Source: Clostridium sp. CAG:510
Lineage (GTDB): Bacteria; Bacillota; Clostridia; Lachnospirales; Lachnospiraceae
NCBI GenBank assembly: GCA_000434615.1
Contig: FR880838.1
Span: 6,963-51,685, forward strand
Length of the DNA stretch: 44,723 nt
Direction: 5' to 3'
Shown here piece after piece: positions 8,116 to 15,971 of this stretch. The notes under the pieces were generated by a model that had not been told where the DNA came from, ran no database searches, and saw only the letters and a program-made list of their open reading frames with translations. How positions within the stretch are numbered: position 1 is the stretch's first letter; every line of letters begins with the position of its first letter. The translations under genes were made by a program, and so were the position numbers.

Positions 8116-8445
8116 ATGCTGACAAACACAATGAGGAAAGAACTGGTGGAAGGTCTGTTAGGAATATTTTCCGATAATATTTTACAAATTATCCTTTATG
8201 GCTCGGTAGCAAGAGAAGACAATACATCAGAAAGTGATGTGGACATTGCCATTGTGATTAAAGAGGATATGGATGACAGGACAAGGGAAAAATTTATCAT
8301 ATGGTCAGCGGATATGGACCTTCGCTATGACAGAGTTTTTTCCATAGTGGATATTCAGGAAAAAAATTTTGAAAAATGGGGAAGTGTACTTCCGTTTTAT
8401 AAGAATGTGCAGAAGGAGGGGATTGTTCTTTGGAAGGCAGCTTAA
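8116..8445 (+). CDS. MNT-type nucleotidyltransferase, probable antitoxin of a HEPN/MNT pair
   Basis: Minimal nucleotidyltransferase of about 109 residues. The catalytic motif is complete: G29-S30, ten residues, then D41-x-D43 (GSVAREDNTSESDVD), the GSX10DXD pattern of MntA-like proteins, which in characterised systems (MntA-HepT) transfer AMP to the partner HEPN toxin and silence it. The start is uncertain: ATG 8116 (GGTGA upstream) gives the typical short lead into the motif, while ATG 8095 with AGGTAGG ten bases upstream and GTG 8062 are in-frame alternatives. The 3' end overlaps the HEPN gene by 16 nt, so the two are translationally coupled. Both gene types together strongly support a toxin-antitoxin assignment. 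Confidence 0.85.
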   Translation: MLTNTMRKELVEGLLGIFSDNILQIILYGSVAREDNTSESDVDIAIVIKEDMDDRTREKFIIWSADMDLRYDRVFSIVDIQEKNFEKWGSVLPFYKNVQKEGIVLWKAA

Positions 8446-8825
8446 GGGAACTGGCCGGCTATCGGATGGAAAGAGCCAATGAAATGCTTGAGGCCGCAAA
8501 AAAGAATTTGGAAATAGGTCAATATAAAACATCTCTTAATCGTTCTTACTATGCAATTTTTCATGCAATGAGGGCTGCCAATATTTTGAAAGGCTTTGAT
8601 TCGTCCAAACATTCCGGTGTAATTGCCTATTTCAACAGAGAGTATTTGAAAAGCGGAATTTTAGAAAAAAGTTTGTCTGTGATAATAAAAAACAGTGCAT
8701 TTCTCAGAGAAAAATCGGATTATGATGACTTTTTTATTGCAAGCAGGAAAGATGCGGAAAAGCAATTAGAAGATGCGAATGCTTTTGTTATGGTGATTGA
8801 ACAATTTTTGAAATGTAATTTATAA
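8430..8825 (+). CDS. HEPN domain protein, probable RNase toxin partner of the upstream MNT protein
   Basis: All-helical 131-residue protein with the HEPN signature NRSYYAIFHAM, where R38 and H45 make the R-x4-6-H motif used by HEPN ribonucleases. It starts at TTG 8430, inside the end of the MNT gene; GGAGG at 8417-8421 is correctly placed for it. In known pairs the HEPN protein cleaves RNA (often tRNA) or blocks translation, and the MNT protein modifies a tyrosine or nearby residue to inactivate it; here the tyrosines next to the active arginine (Y40, Y41) are plausible targets, which is inference. The intact motif suggests an active toxin rather than a relic. The pair sits between clpB and a DUF4250 gene with no integration scars. 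Confidence 0.85.
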   Translation: MEGSLRELAGYRMERANEMLEAAKKNLEIGQYKTSLNRSYYAIFHAMRAANILKGFDSSKHSGVIAYFNREYLKSGILEKSLSVIIKNSAFLREKSDYDDFFIASRKDAEKQLEDANAFVMVIEQFLKCNL

Positions 8826-8858
8826 TAGAAAATTAAGAAAATGTAAGGAGAGATACCT

Positions 8859-9032
8859 ATGATACCCAACGATCCGGTTATGTTATTAAGTTTTATCAAC
8901 CTGAAACTGCGGGACTTCTATGGCAGTCTGGATGCCCTCTGCGAGGACCTGGATGTGGACAGAAAATCCATAGAGGAGAAGCTGGAGGGGATTGATTACC
9001 GGTATGATGCCGGTAAAAATCAATTTGTGTAA
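8859..9032 (+). CDS. DUF4250 domain-containing protein
   Basis: Small 57-residue protein beginning MIPNDPVMLLSFINLKLRD, the well-conserved start of the DUF4250 family that is common in clostridia. It is mostly helical and acidic, with no signal peptide, and the second half (DLDVDRKSIEEKLEGIDYRYD) resembles a small helix-turn-helix, although no DNA-binding role has been shown. The ribosome site AAGGAG at 8845-8850 is eight bases from the ATG. It is 33 nt downstream of the HEPN gene and may share its transcript. Function is unknown. Confidence 0.85.
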   Translation: MIPNDPVMLLSFINLKLRDFYGSLDALCEDLDVDRKSIEEKLEGIDYRYDAGKNQFV

Positions 9033-9136
9033 AATAAACAGATAATGACAGGCATGTTAAAATCATGTCGTATAAGACAAGCGGAAGCAGACATATACTC
9101 ACACTAAGGAACAGCATAAACAGGGTGGCAGCTTTC

Positions 9137-9862
9137 ATGAAAAAAGAGGAAGTGCACTTGATTTTGTGTATTCTTATCAGCATGGGAATGTGTCTGCTTC
9201 TTGTTTTTTGCGGACAGCATATAAAAAGGGCGGAGCTGACAGCCCGGGCAATGGAAAATGCGGGCATGGGAAAAAGAGAAAACGATGAGGAAGCGGAAAC
9301 CACGGAGATAAAAAAGATAGCGCTTACCTTTGATGACGGACCACATCCGGTGTATACTCCGAAACTGTTGGACGGACTACAGAAAAGAGGCGTAAAAGCC
9401 ACTTTTTTTGTGACAGGGGAAAATGCGGAAGCCAACCCGGATATCATAAAAAGGATGCAGGAAGACGGGCACTTAATCGGAAACCATACATACAGCCATA
9501 TCCAGCTTACCCGCAGCAATCGCGATACGTTTAAGAAGGAACTCATTAAAACCAATGAAGTGATTAAAGAGATTGCGGACGTGGATGTTGTTTATGTGCG
9601 CCCGCCCTACGGTTCCTGGGATAAAAAATTTGAAAAAGAACTAAATATGTTTCCGGTTCTTTGGAATGTGGATCCGCTTGACTGGTGTACGAACGATGCG
9701 GACAAAATTGCAAGGCGTATCCTGAAAGATGCAGAAGAGGGAGATATCATCCTGATGCATGACTATTACGCAACATCTGTTACAGCAGCGCTGCAAGTGG
9801 TGGATGTTCTGCAGGCGGAAGGCTATACCTTTGTCACCGTGGAAGAAATACTGTTCGACTGA
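9137..9862 (+). CDS. Membrane-anchored polysaccharide deacetylase (NodB fold)
   Basis: Hydrolytic deacetylase of cell-wall or extracellular polysaccharide, by family precedent peptidoglycan GlcNAc or chitin-like substrates. One N-terminal membrane segment (residues 7-26 after MKKEEVH) anchors it with the catalytic domain outside. The catalytic motifs of carbohydrate esterase family 4 are complete: TFDDGP (64-69, base and metal aspartates), H117-x3-H121 (metal ligands in NHTYSH), RPPYG, a DPLDW segment and ILMHD. Start 9137 is preferred because AGGGTGG is eight bases upstream and it places the membrane helix near the N terminus; an upstream in-frame ATG at 9065 adds 24 residues and has only a poor ribosome site. 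Similar proteins support sporulation cortex or lysozyme resistance; which applies cannot be told. Confidence 0.9.
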   Translation: MKKEEVHLILCILISMGMCLLLVFCGQHIKRAELTARAMENAGMGKRENDEEAETTEIKKIALTFDDGPHPVYTPKLLDGLQKRGVKATFFVTGENAEANPDIIKRMQEDGHLIGNHTYSHIQLTRSNRDTFKKELIKTNEVIKEIADVDVVYVRPPYGSWDKKFEKELNMFPVLWNVDPLDWCTNDADKIARRILKDAEEGDIILMHDYYATSVTAALQVVDVLQAEGYTFVTVEEILFD

Positions 9863-9907
9863 AAACGAGAGCAGGTACGGAAGTGAAATGGGTACAGGAG
9901 AGAAAAA

Positions 9908-10063
9908 ATGATGCCAGTACCCAAAAGAAATTCAAGTCTCCCGCAGAAAGCTTTGCGGGTAGACATATTTCCCAAAGAAAGGTATAATTCATGGAAGAAA
10001 GCTCCCATGGAAGGAAAATACCATTCGCGGAGGGCCACCGGAGGCAGTTATGGATTTATTTGA
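9908..10063 (+). CDS. Possible small ORF overlapping the rarA start
   Basis: A 51-codon frame fills the gap between the deacetylase and rarA. GGAG (9897-9900) is seven bases ahead of the ATG and the stop lies 14 nt inside rarA, an arrangement that could couple translation. The predicted peptide is basic with no recognisable domain. It could be chance; no homology can be judged here. Confidence 0.2.
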   Translation: MMPVPKRNSSLPQKALRVDIFPKERYNSWKKAPMEGKYHSRRATGGSYGFI

Positions 10064-11384
10064 ATATATGAGACAAAATAATATGGAGAAGGAGTCTCCG
10101 TTAGCGGCAAGGCTTCGTCCCACGACGCTGGACGAAGTGGTGGGACAGCAGCACATTATCGGCAAAGATACCCTGCTGTACCGTGCCATCAAAGCGGACA
10201 AGTTAAGCTCCCTTATTTTTTACGGCCCGCCCGGAACCGGCAAGACCACGCTGGCAAAGGTGATTGCCGGTACGACCAGTGCGGATTTTATGCAGATTAA
10301 TGCGACGGTAGCCGGGAAAAAAGACATGGAAGACGTGGTGGAAAAAGCAAAGAACAACCAGGGAATGTATGGGAAAAAGACCATTCTGTTCATTGACGAA
10401 ATTCACCGCTTTAACAAAGGGCAGCAGGACTATCTGCTTCCGTTCGTGGAGGACGGCACCCTGATTTTAATCGGCGCCACGACGGAAAATCCGTATTTTG
10501 AGGTAAACGGCGCTCTGATTTCCCGCTCGCTGGTGTTTGAGCTGAAACCCCTGAGCCGGGAAGACATTAAGACTTTGTTAAACAGAGCCGTTTATGATAA
10601 GGACAAGGGAATGGGCTCCTACGATGCTGTGATTGAAGAGGATGCGCTGGAGTTTTTGGCGGAGCTTTCCGGCGGAGATGCCAGACATGCCCTGAATGCC
10701 ATTGAGCTTGGTATTATGACCACCAACCGGAGTGAGGACGGCAAAATCCACATTACCCTGCAGGTGGCGCAGGAATTCATCCAAAAACGGGTTATGCGTT
10801 ACGATAAAACCGGGGACAATCATTACGATACCATTTCGGCATTCATTAAAAGCATGCGGGGTTCGGACCCGGATGCGGCGGTGTATTATCTGGCGCGTAT
10901 GCTGTACGCCGGAGAAAGTGTAACGTTCATTGCCAGAAGAATGATGATTTGCGCTTCGGAGGATGTGGGAAACGCGGACCCGCAGGCTCTGCAGGTGGCA
11001 GTCAGTGCGTCTCTGGCAGTGGAGAGAGTCGGCATGCCGGAGGCACAGATTATTTTATCCCAGGCGGCAGCCTACATTGCCACGGCGCCGAAGAGCAATG
11101 CGGCAAACAACGCCATTGCGGAAGCCATGCAGACAGTGGAACAGACGGGAAATCTGGCAATTCCTGTGCATTTGCAGGATGCCCATTACAAAGGAGCGGC
11201 AAAATTGGGACACGGAACCGGCTATAAATATGCCCATGATTATAAAAACAATTATGTGAAGCAGCAGTATCTGCCCTATGAGTTAAACGGCAAAGAATTT
11301 TACCGTCCGTCGGGCAACGGCTACGAAGTAAAAATCAGGGAACACATGAAACGCATCAAAAAAGAGGCGGAAGAGCAGGAATAA
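10050..11384 (+). CDS. rarA: Replication-associated recombination protein A (RarA/MgsA), AAA+ ATPase
   Basis: Clamp-loader-like AAA+ ATPase of 444 residues that acts at stalled replication forks and single-strand gaps. Motifs in order: ARLRPTTLDEVVGQ box at the N terminus, Walker A GPPGTGKTT (59-67), Walker B ILFIDEIHRF (112-121) with the FNKGQQD continuation diagnostic of RarA/WRNIP1, sensor GATTENP, and a C-terminal tetramerisation domain ending in a charged EEAEEQE-like tail. ATG 10050 follows GGAGGCAGTT. The very 3' end is echoed by an imperfect 25-nt copy 74 nt downstream (see repeat). It is followed by a membrane spermidine-synthase-like gene on the same strand. Confidence 0.95.
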   Translation: MDLFEYMRQNNMEKESPLAARLRPTTLDEVVGQQHIIGKDTLLYRAIKADKLSSLIFYGPPGTGKTTLAKVIAGTTSADFMQINATVAGKKDMEDVVEKAKNNQGMYGKKTILFIDEIHRFNKGQQDYLLPFVEDGTLILIGATTENPYFEVNGALISRSLVFELKPLSREDIKTLLNRAVYDKDKGMGSYDAVIEEDALEFLAELSGGDARHALNAIELGIMTTNRSEDGKIHITLQVAQEFIQKRVMRYDKTGDNHYDTISAFIKSMRGSDPDAAVYYLARMLYAGESVTFIARRMMICASEDVGNADPQALQVAVSASLAVERVGMPEAQIILSQAAAYIATAPKSNAANNAIAEAMQTVEQTGNLAIPVHLQDAHYKGAAKLGHGTGYKYAHDYKNNYVKQQYLPYELNGKEFYRPSGNGYEVKIREHMKRIKKEAEEQE

Positions 11385-11458
11385 AAGCCGGGAAGCAGAA
11401 AAGCAAGAGACCAAAAGAAAAGCAAGAACCGGCAAAAGAAGCGGAAGAGCAGGAGTAA
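11360..11458 (+). repeat. Imperfect 25-nt direct repeat of the rarA 3' end
   Basis: Segments 11360-11384 and 11434-11458 match at 23 of 25 positions, and each ends in a TAA. They are offset by 74 nt, so they lie in different frames. In the second copy's frame the region reads as a lysine/glutamate-rich tail ending KEAEEQE, just like the real RarA C terminus, which suggests local duplication. Confidence 0.8.
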
Positions 11459-11460
11459 GA

Positions 11461-13068
11461 ATGAAACGGGAAAAAGCCAAAATATTAGACAATAAGATTT
11501 TTTTGTACCTTACGGAATTCTTTTCGGGAATGTCCGTTATGGCGGTAGAGCTGGGAGCCAGCAGATTGCTGGCGCCGTATTTCAGTTCCTCCCAGATTGT
11601 CTGGACTATTGTTATCGGCACCATTATGATAGCCATGGCGCTTGGCAACATCTACGGCGGCAAGAGTGCGGATAAAAATCCCAACCCGGACAAGCTTTAC
11701 GGCAGAATTATCATTTCCGCCATATGGATTGCCTTAATTCCGGTTGTGGGCAAATACATTATTTTAGGTGTTTCGGCACTGCTCATTTTTACAGTAAACA
11801 GCAACTTCTTAATTATTGCAGCGTTTGCGGCATGTATGCTGATTTTCGTATTTCCGCTGTTTCTTTTAGGAACGGTAACGCCTTCCCTGGCAAAATATTC
11901 CGTGGAAAATCTGGAAGAAAGCGGTAAGGTCATCGGTACGCTGGGAGCCTACAATACCATTGGCAGCATCATCGGTACATTTGTGCCGACCTTCATTACC
12001 ATTCCGGCAGTGGGAACCTCCTTTACATTCCTAATCTTTTCGGGCATACTGCTGGTACTTTCCGGTATTTATTTTATCAGTGCACGGAGGGGTGCCAGGC
12101 GCCTGATTGTTTCGGGAATACTGCTTGTGTTATGCTGCGTCCTGGGACATTCCCAGTCCTTTGCTTTCTGGGAAAATGACCTTACCTATGAAGGAGAGTC
12201 TATTTATAACTACCTGCAGGTAAAGGAAAATAACAGAAGTGTGATTTTGTCCACCAATGTTCTGTTCGGTGTACAGTCCGTTTATATGAAAGAGGACGGA
12301 CTTACAGGCATGTATTACGACTATGCCATGGCGGCACCGCTGATGGTGGAGGACAAAGAGCTTTCCGATATGAATGTGCTTATCCTGGGGATGGGAACCG
12401 GCACTTATGCCACGCAGTGTAAAAAGTACTATGGGGATATGTCTATAGAAGGTGTGGAAATTGACGGGAAAATCACGAACCTGTCCCGCCGGTACTTTGC
12501 ACTGCCCGACAGCGTAAAGGTTACTACCTACGATGGCAGGGCATACCTCAACGCGGACAAGGAAACCTATGATGTGATTATGGTGGATGCCTATCAGGAT
12601 ATTACCATTCCTTTCCAGATGTCGTCAGTAGAGTTTTTTACTCTTGTGAAAGAGCATCTGAACGAAAACGGTGTGATGGTGGTCAACATGAATATGCGGG
12701 GAACGGAGGAAGGAAGCATCAATGAATATCTGTCGGATACCATTGCTTCGGTATTCAGCACCGTAAAGACCGTGGATGTAAACGGCAGTACCAACAGAGA
12801 GCTTTTTGCTTCCGACAATGCCGATATGCTTGCCGTGATGAAGGCCAACACGGAAAATCTTGCCAGCCAGGATTTGAAACGGCTGATGAATCACGTTTCT
12901 TTAAGTATGGAAGATTACCGGGCGGGCGATTACCTGATGACGGACGACAAAGCACCGGTAGAGCTTCTGGGCATGCGTGTGATTGACAGCCTCATTCAGG
13001 AGGAGGTCAGCTACTACAAAGACATTTATAAAGAGCAGGGCATAGAGGGACTTCTGAATAATTTATAG
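11461..13068 (+). CDS. Fused membrane protein / spermidine synthase-like methyltransferase fold
   Basis: Two-part 535-residue protein. Residues 1-225 contain about seven hydrophobic helices (starting LYLTEFFSGMSVMAVELGASRLLAP, a typical opening of this fused family). Residues 280-530 form a Rossmann-like spermidine synthase domain: LGMGTGTYATQ for the nucleotide site, VEIDGKI, YDGRAYL and VDAYQD with the acidic residue where polyamine synthases carry their catalytic aspartate. Family members are annotated fused MFS/spermidine synthase; real substrate is mostly unknown, and aminopropyl transfer is unproven. CAGGAG is six bases before ATG 11461. It ends at a strong bidirectional terminator. Confidence 0.85.
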   Translation: MKREKAKILDNKIFLYLTEFFSGMSVMAVELGASRLLAPYFSSSQIVWTIVIGTIMIAMALGNIYGGKSADKNPNPDKLYGRIIISAIWIALIPVVGKYIILGVSALLIFTVNSNFLIIAAFAACMLIFVFPLFLLGTVTPSLAKYSVENLEESGKVIGTLGAYNTIGSIIGTFVPTFITIPAVGTSFTFLIFSGILLVLSGIYFISARRGARRLIVSGILLVLCCVLGHSQSFAFWENDLTYEGESIYNYLQVKENNRSVILSTNVLFGVQSVYMKEDGLTGMYYDYAMAAPLMVEDKELSDMNVLILGMGTGTYATQCKKYYGDMSIEGVEIDGKITNLSRRYFALPDSVKVTTYDGRAYLNADKETYDVIMVDAYQDITIPFQMSSVEFFTLVKEHLNENGVMVVNMNMRGTEEGSINEYLSDTIASVFSTVKTVDVNGSTNRELFASDNADMLAVMKANTENLASQDLKRLMNHVSLSMEDYRAGDYLMTDDKAPVELLGMRVIDSLIQEEVSYYKDIYKEQGIEGLLNNL

Positions 13069-13075
13069 AACAGGC

Positions 13076-13118
13076 AAAAAAAGCTGCTCGCCACATAGAT
13101 GGGTGTACAGCTTTTTTG
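13076..13118. terminator. Bidirectional terminator between convergent genes
   Basis: AAAAAAGCTG (13077-13086) pairs with CAGCTTTTTT (13108-13117). It serves the plus-strand spermidine-synthase-like gene and the minus-strand DUF4364 gene. Confidence 0.85.
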
Positions 13119-13125
13119 AACAAAG

Positions 13126-13641
13126 TTAAAACAGGGAAGCTGCCAGGTACTGGTAGATTTCCTGATTTTTTTTCTGCCAGTTGTCACAGATGGAGGCGGC
13201 GATTTCTTCCGTGGGAACGGAGAGGGTCAGCTCCATTAAATTGTTTCCTTTTTCCTTGGCAATCAGATGGGCGGCGTATTCGCCGTTTACGGATTTATAG
13301 TAATCGCCCTGAATGGAAACCTCGTCCCGAAGCTCCAGTTCTTTTTCGGACAGATAATTGTCGATATCCTTTTTGATGGCATCGCTGACACGGTTTTCAA
13401 AGAAACGGAGCGTTTCCAGCCCTTCGTCTGTGATGTCTAACAGCGTGCGGTTCCGGACCGTTTTGGCGGTTACCAGACCGGTATCAATCAGCTCCGCCAT
13501 TACCTGCTGCAGGGTAAAAAAGTTGGTGTATTCCTTTTCCTGGATGAAATCCGTAATCTGGTTGCGGGTGAGAGGAAAAGTCACACGGTTTAACATATAA
13601 AGTACAATCAATTTATATAAAGTCAAAGGATCCTGCGTCAT
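13126..13641 (-). CDS. DUF4364 family protein
   Basis: 171-residue cytosolic protein typical of the clostridial DUF4364 family. The N-terminal 85 residues look like a winged helix (LYKLIVLYMLNRVTFPLTRN opening, then LQQVMAELIDTGLV and a TLLDITDEGLETLRFF wing), so DNA binding is plausible, though not shown. The C-terminal half is a mixed alpha/beta region with a YAAHLIAKEKG segment. The start has a purine-rich AGGAAAGGAA some distance upstream. Downstream on the minus strand it ends at the shared terminator; upstream it follows the radical SAM gene after 63 nt. Confidence 0.85.
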   Translation of the reverse strand: MTQDPLTLYKLIVLYMLNRVTFPLTRNQITDFIQEKEYTNFFTLQQVMAELIDTGLVTAKTVRNRTLLDITDEGLETLRFFENRVSDAIKKDIDNYLSEKELELRDEVSIQGDYYKSVNGEYAAHLIAKEKGNNLMELTLSVPTEEIAASICDNWQKKNQEIYQYLAASLF

Positions 13642-13704
13642 ATATGCGATTTCATTCCTTTCCTGAAAGGCAGACGGGAACGTGCCTCATCTGCAGATAA
13701 AAAT

Positions 13705-14664
13705 TTATCTTTCATAGTACTTTCCCTGGAAACTCTGCCGCTCCCGCATGGTGCGGTGCAGCGTGTTTAATACATCTCTTTTCTGAAGGCTCCAGAGCGG
13801 AGCAATCAAATCCTTTCTGGCGCCGTCCCCCGTTACCCGGTGAACCACCGTTTCCGGGGAAAGAAGCTCCAGATTTCTAATCAGTATATTCATATATTCT
13901 TCCTTGGAAAGAACGGTAAAACCGGGGAGTTCTCCCTTCGTGTACATATCTCCCAAAGCAGTGTTTTTCAAAATATGCAGTAACTGAAATTTTATCCCGA
14001 AAGGGGAAAAGGCATTCAGGTACCGGGTGGTGGCATACATATCCTCAGCCGTTTCAAAGGGCAGTCCCCAAATCACATGGACAATGACCGGCAGGGAGAG
14101 CGCCTGCAGATTTGCCATGGCTTCTTCAAAAACAGGAAGAGGGTAGCCTCTGCGGATAAAAGCGGCGGTGTGTTCATGCATGGTCTGCAGTCCCAGCTCT
14201 ATCCAGATAAATTTCCCGGGGAAGCGTTCCTTTAGCTCAGCAAGCAGTGAGAGCACTTCGGGGCCGAGACAGTCTGGTCTTGTGGCAACGGAAATGCCGG
14301 CAACCTCCGGCAGGATAAGGGCAGCCGTGTAGATTTCCCGCAGATAAGAAACAGGCCCATAGGTATTGGTGTAGGCCTGAAAATACGCAACAAATCTGCT
14401 GCCGGTATATTTCCTGTGAAGGATGTCGCTGCCTTCCCGGAGCTGTGCCTCTATGCAAGAGGCGGTAGCGGAAACCGCAAAGTCCCCGCTGCCGCCCACA
14501 CTGCAGAAAATACAACCGCCGCTTCCGGTGCGTCCGTCCCGGTTGGGACAGGACAGACCGGCATCCAGAGCAACTTTATAACATTTTTCGCCTAAGGTTT
14601 TCTGAAAATAGGCATTTAAGGAATAGTACGGCTTGTCAAGCCAGTAATCCGGTACTTGGTACAT
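13705..14664 (-). CDS. TIGR01212 family radical SAM protein (YtqA-like)
   Basis: Iron-sulfur enzyme of about 319 residues that cleaves S-adenosylmethionine to a radical. It has the family's cysteine cluster at C39, C51 and C54 (SCPNRDGR ... GGCIFC), a long-spaced variant of the radical SAM motif, followed by GSGDFAV and the GLQTMHEHTAAFIRRG segment typical of this group and of Elp3-like proteins. The start at 14664 (MYQVPDYWLDKPYYSLNAYF) fits the family; ATG 14682 and TTG 14709 are in-frame alternatives with no better ribosome sites. The gene begins only about 48 nt after malic enzyme and probably shares its transcript. Related proteins are suspected of acting on tRNA or in sulfur chemistry, but the substrate is unknown. 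Confidence 0.88.
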   Translation of the reverse strand: MYQVPDYWLDKPYYSLNAYFQKTLGEKCYKVALDAGLSCPNRDGRTGSGGCIFCSVGGSGDFAVSATASCIEAQLREGSDILHRKYTGSRFVAYFQAYTNTYGPVSYLREIYTAALILPEVAGISVATRPDCLGPEVLSLLAELKERFPGKFIWIELGLQTMHEHTAAFIRRGYPLPVFEEAMANLQALSLPVIVHVIWGLPFETAEDMYATTRYLNAFSPFGIKFQLLHILKNTALGDMYTKGELPGFTVLSKEEYMNILIRNLELLSPETVVHRVTGDGARKDLIAPLWSLQKRDVLNTLHRTMRERQSFQGKYYER

Positions 14665-14711
14665 AGTTTTCTTTCTGAACATGTCTGCCGCAAAAGGCAG
14701 GCTCGGCAAAA

Positions 14712-15866
14712 TTAGTTGTGGATGTGGGATTTAACGGCTTCGGCAACCGCATCCGCTACCTGGGGCATAAAGGCTTCCGGCATGATGTTGTCGTCGGAAA
14801 GCTCGTCCTCGGGAACTAAAGATGCAATGGCATTGGCAGCCGCAAGCTTCATTTCTTCGGTAATCTGGGTAGCGCGACCTTCTAAAGCGCCCTTGAAGAT
14901 GCCGGGGAACGCTACTACGTTGTTGACCTGGTTGGGGAAATCGCTGCGTCCGGTTCCCACAACGCGGGCGCCTGCTTTCTTGGCAAGGTCCGGCATGATT
15001 TCGGGAACGGGATTTGCCATGGCAAACAGAATGGCGTCCTTATTCATGGAAGCAACCATTTCTTCCGTTACAATGCCGGGAGCGGAAACACCGACAAAGA
15101 TATCGGCGCCCTTCATGGCATCGGCAAGAGAACCGGTTTCGTTCTTCGGGTTGGTAACCTCCGTCATTTTCTGCTGCATCCAGTTTAAGCCTTCGGTATC
15201 CCTGGAAACGATACCCACCTTGTCACACATGACAATATAGGGGAAGCCGTAGGTCAGAAGCAGCTTGGTGATTGCCACACCGGCGCTTCCGGCACCGTTT
15301 ACGACCACTTTACAGTCTTCTTTTTTCTTGCCCACTACCTTTAAGGCATTGATGATGCCGGCAAGTACCACAATCGCGGTGCCGTGCTGGTCGTCGTGGA
15401 ATACGGGAATGTCCAGGGTTGCTTTTAATCTTTCTTCAATTTCAAAGCAGCGGGGAGCACTGATGTCCTCTAAGTTGATGCCGCCGAAGCCGGGAGCTAA
15501 ATAGGTAACGGCCTTGATGATTTCTTCGGTATCCTGGGTGTCAAGGCAGATGGGAACGGCATTGATGCCGCCGAATTCCTTGAAAAGCACCGCTTTGCCT
15601 TCCATAACGGGCATGGCGGCGTAGGGACCGATATTGCCGAGTCCCAAAACGGCGCTGCCGTCGGAAACAACGGCTACGGTGTTGGCTTTCATGGTATATT
15701 TATAAGCGGCTTCTTTATCCTGTGCAATCACCTTACAGGGCTCTGCAACGCCGGGAGTATAGGCAAGCGCCAAATCCTCGCGGGATTTTACAGGGGTCTT
15801 ACTTACGGTTTCCAATTTTCCGTTCCATTCTTCATGGAGCTTCAGTGCTTTTTCTGCAAGTGTCAT
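14712..15866 (-). CDS. NAD(P)-dependent malic enzyme
   Basis: Oxidatively decarboxylates malate to pyruvate, yielding NAD(P)H. The 384-residue protein is of the short bacterial type without the phosphotransacetylase extension. Seen in order: LALAYTPGVAEPC (substrate and catalytic tyrosine region), GDGSAV-like VSDGSAVLGLGNIGP, the metal-binding run IPVFHDDQHGTA, the nucleotide-binding VVNGAGSAGVA and the FAMANPVPEI motif. GAGG lies seven bases ahead of the ATG. It lies between a radical SAM gene and the reverse transcriptase gene, all on the minus strand. Cofactor preference cannot be settled from sequence. Confidence 0.94.
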   Translation of the reverse strand: MTLAEKALKLHEEWNGKLETVSKTPVKSREDLALAYTPGVAEPCKVIAQDKEAAYKYTMKANTVAVVSDGSAVLGLGNIGPYAAMPVMEGKAVLFKEFGGINAVPICLDTQDTEEIIKAVTYLAPGFGGINLEDISAPRCFEIEERLKATLDIPVFHDDQHGTAIVVLAGIINALKVVGKKKEDCKVVVNGAGSAGVAITKLLLTYGFPYIVMCDKVGIVSRDTEGLNWMQQKMTEVTNPKNETGSLADAMKGADIFVGVSAPGIVTEEMVASMNKDAILFAMANPVPEIMPDLAKKAGARVVGTGRSDFPNQVNNVVAFPGIFKGALEGRATQITEEMKLAAANAIASLVPEDELSDDNIMPEAFMPQVADAVAEAVKSHIHN

Positions 15867-15971
15867 GACTTTTCCTCATTTCTTTTTATTTTGAAAATAA
15901 TTTACGAAAAATATGTACGGGAAAATCCCGAAGTCTTTTCTATCATAGTATATTTTGCGGGGAAAGACAAG

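Noticed and set aside
14665..14709. TTG 14709 as start of the radical SAM protein
   Set aside because: Adds residues not expected for the family and lacks a ribosome site; it also begins only two bases after the malic enzyme stop.
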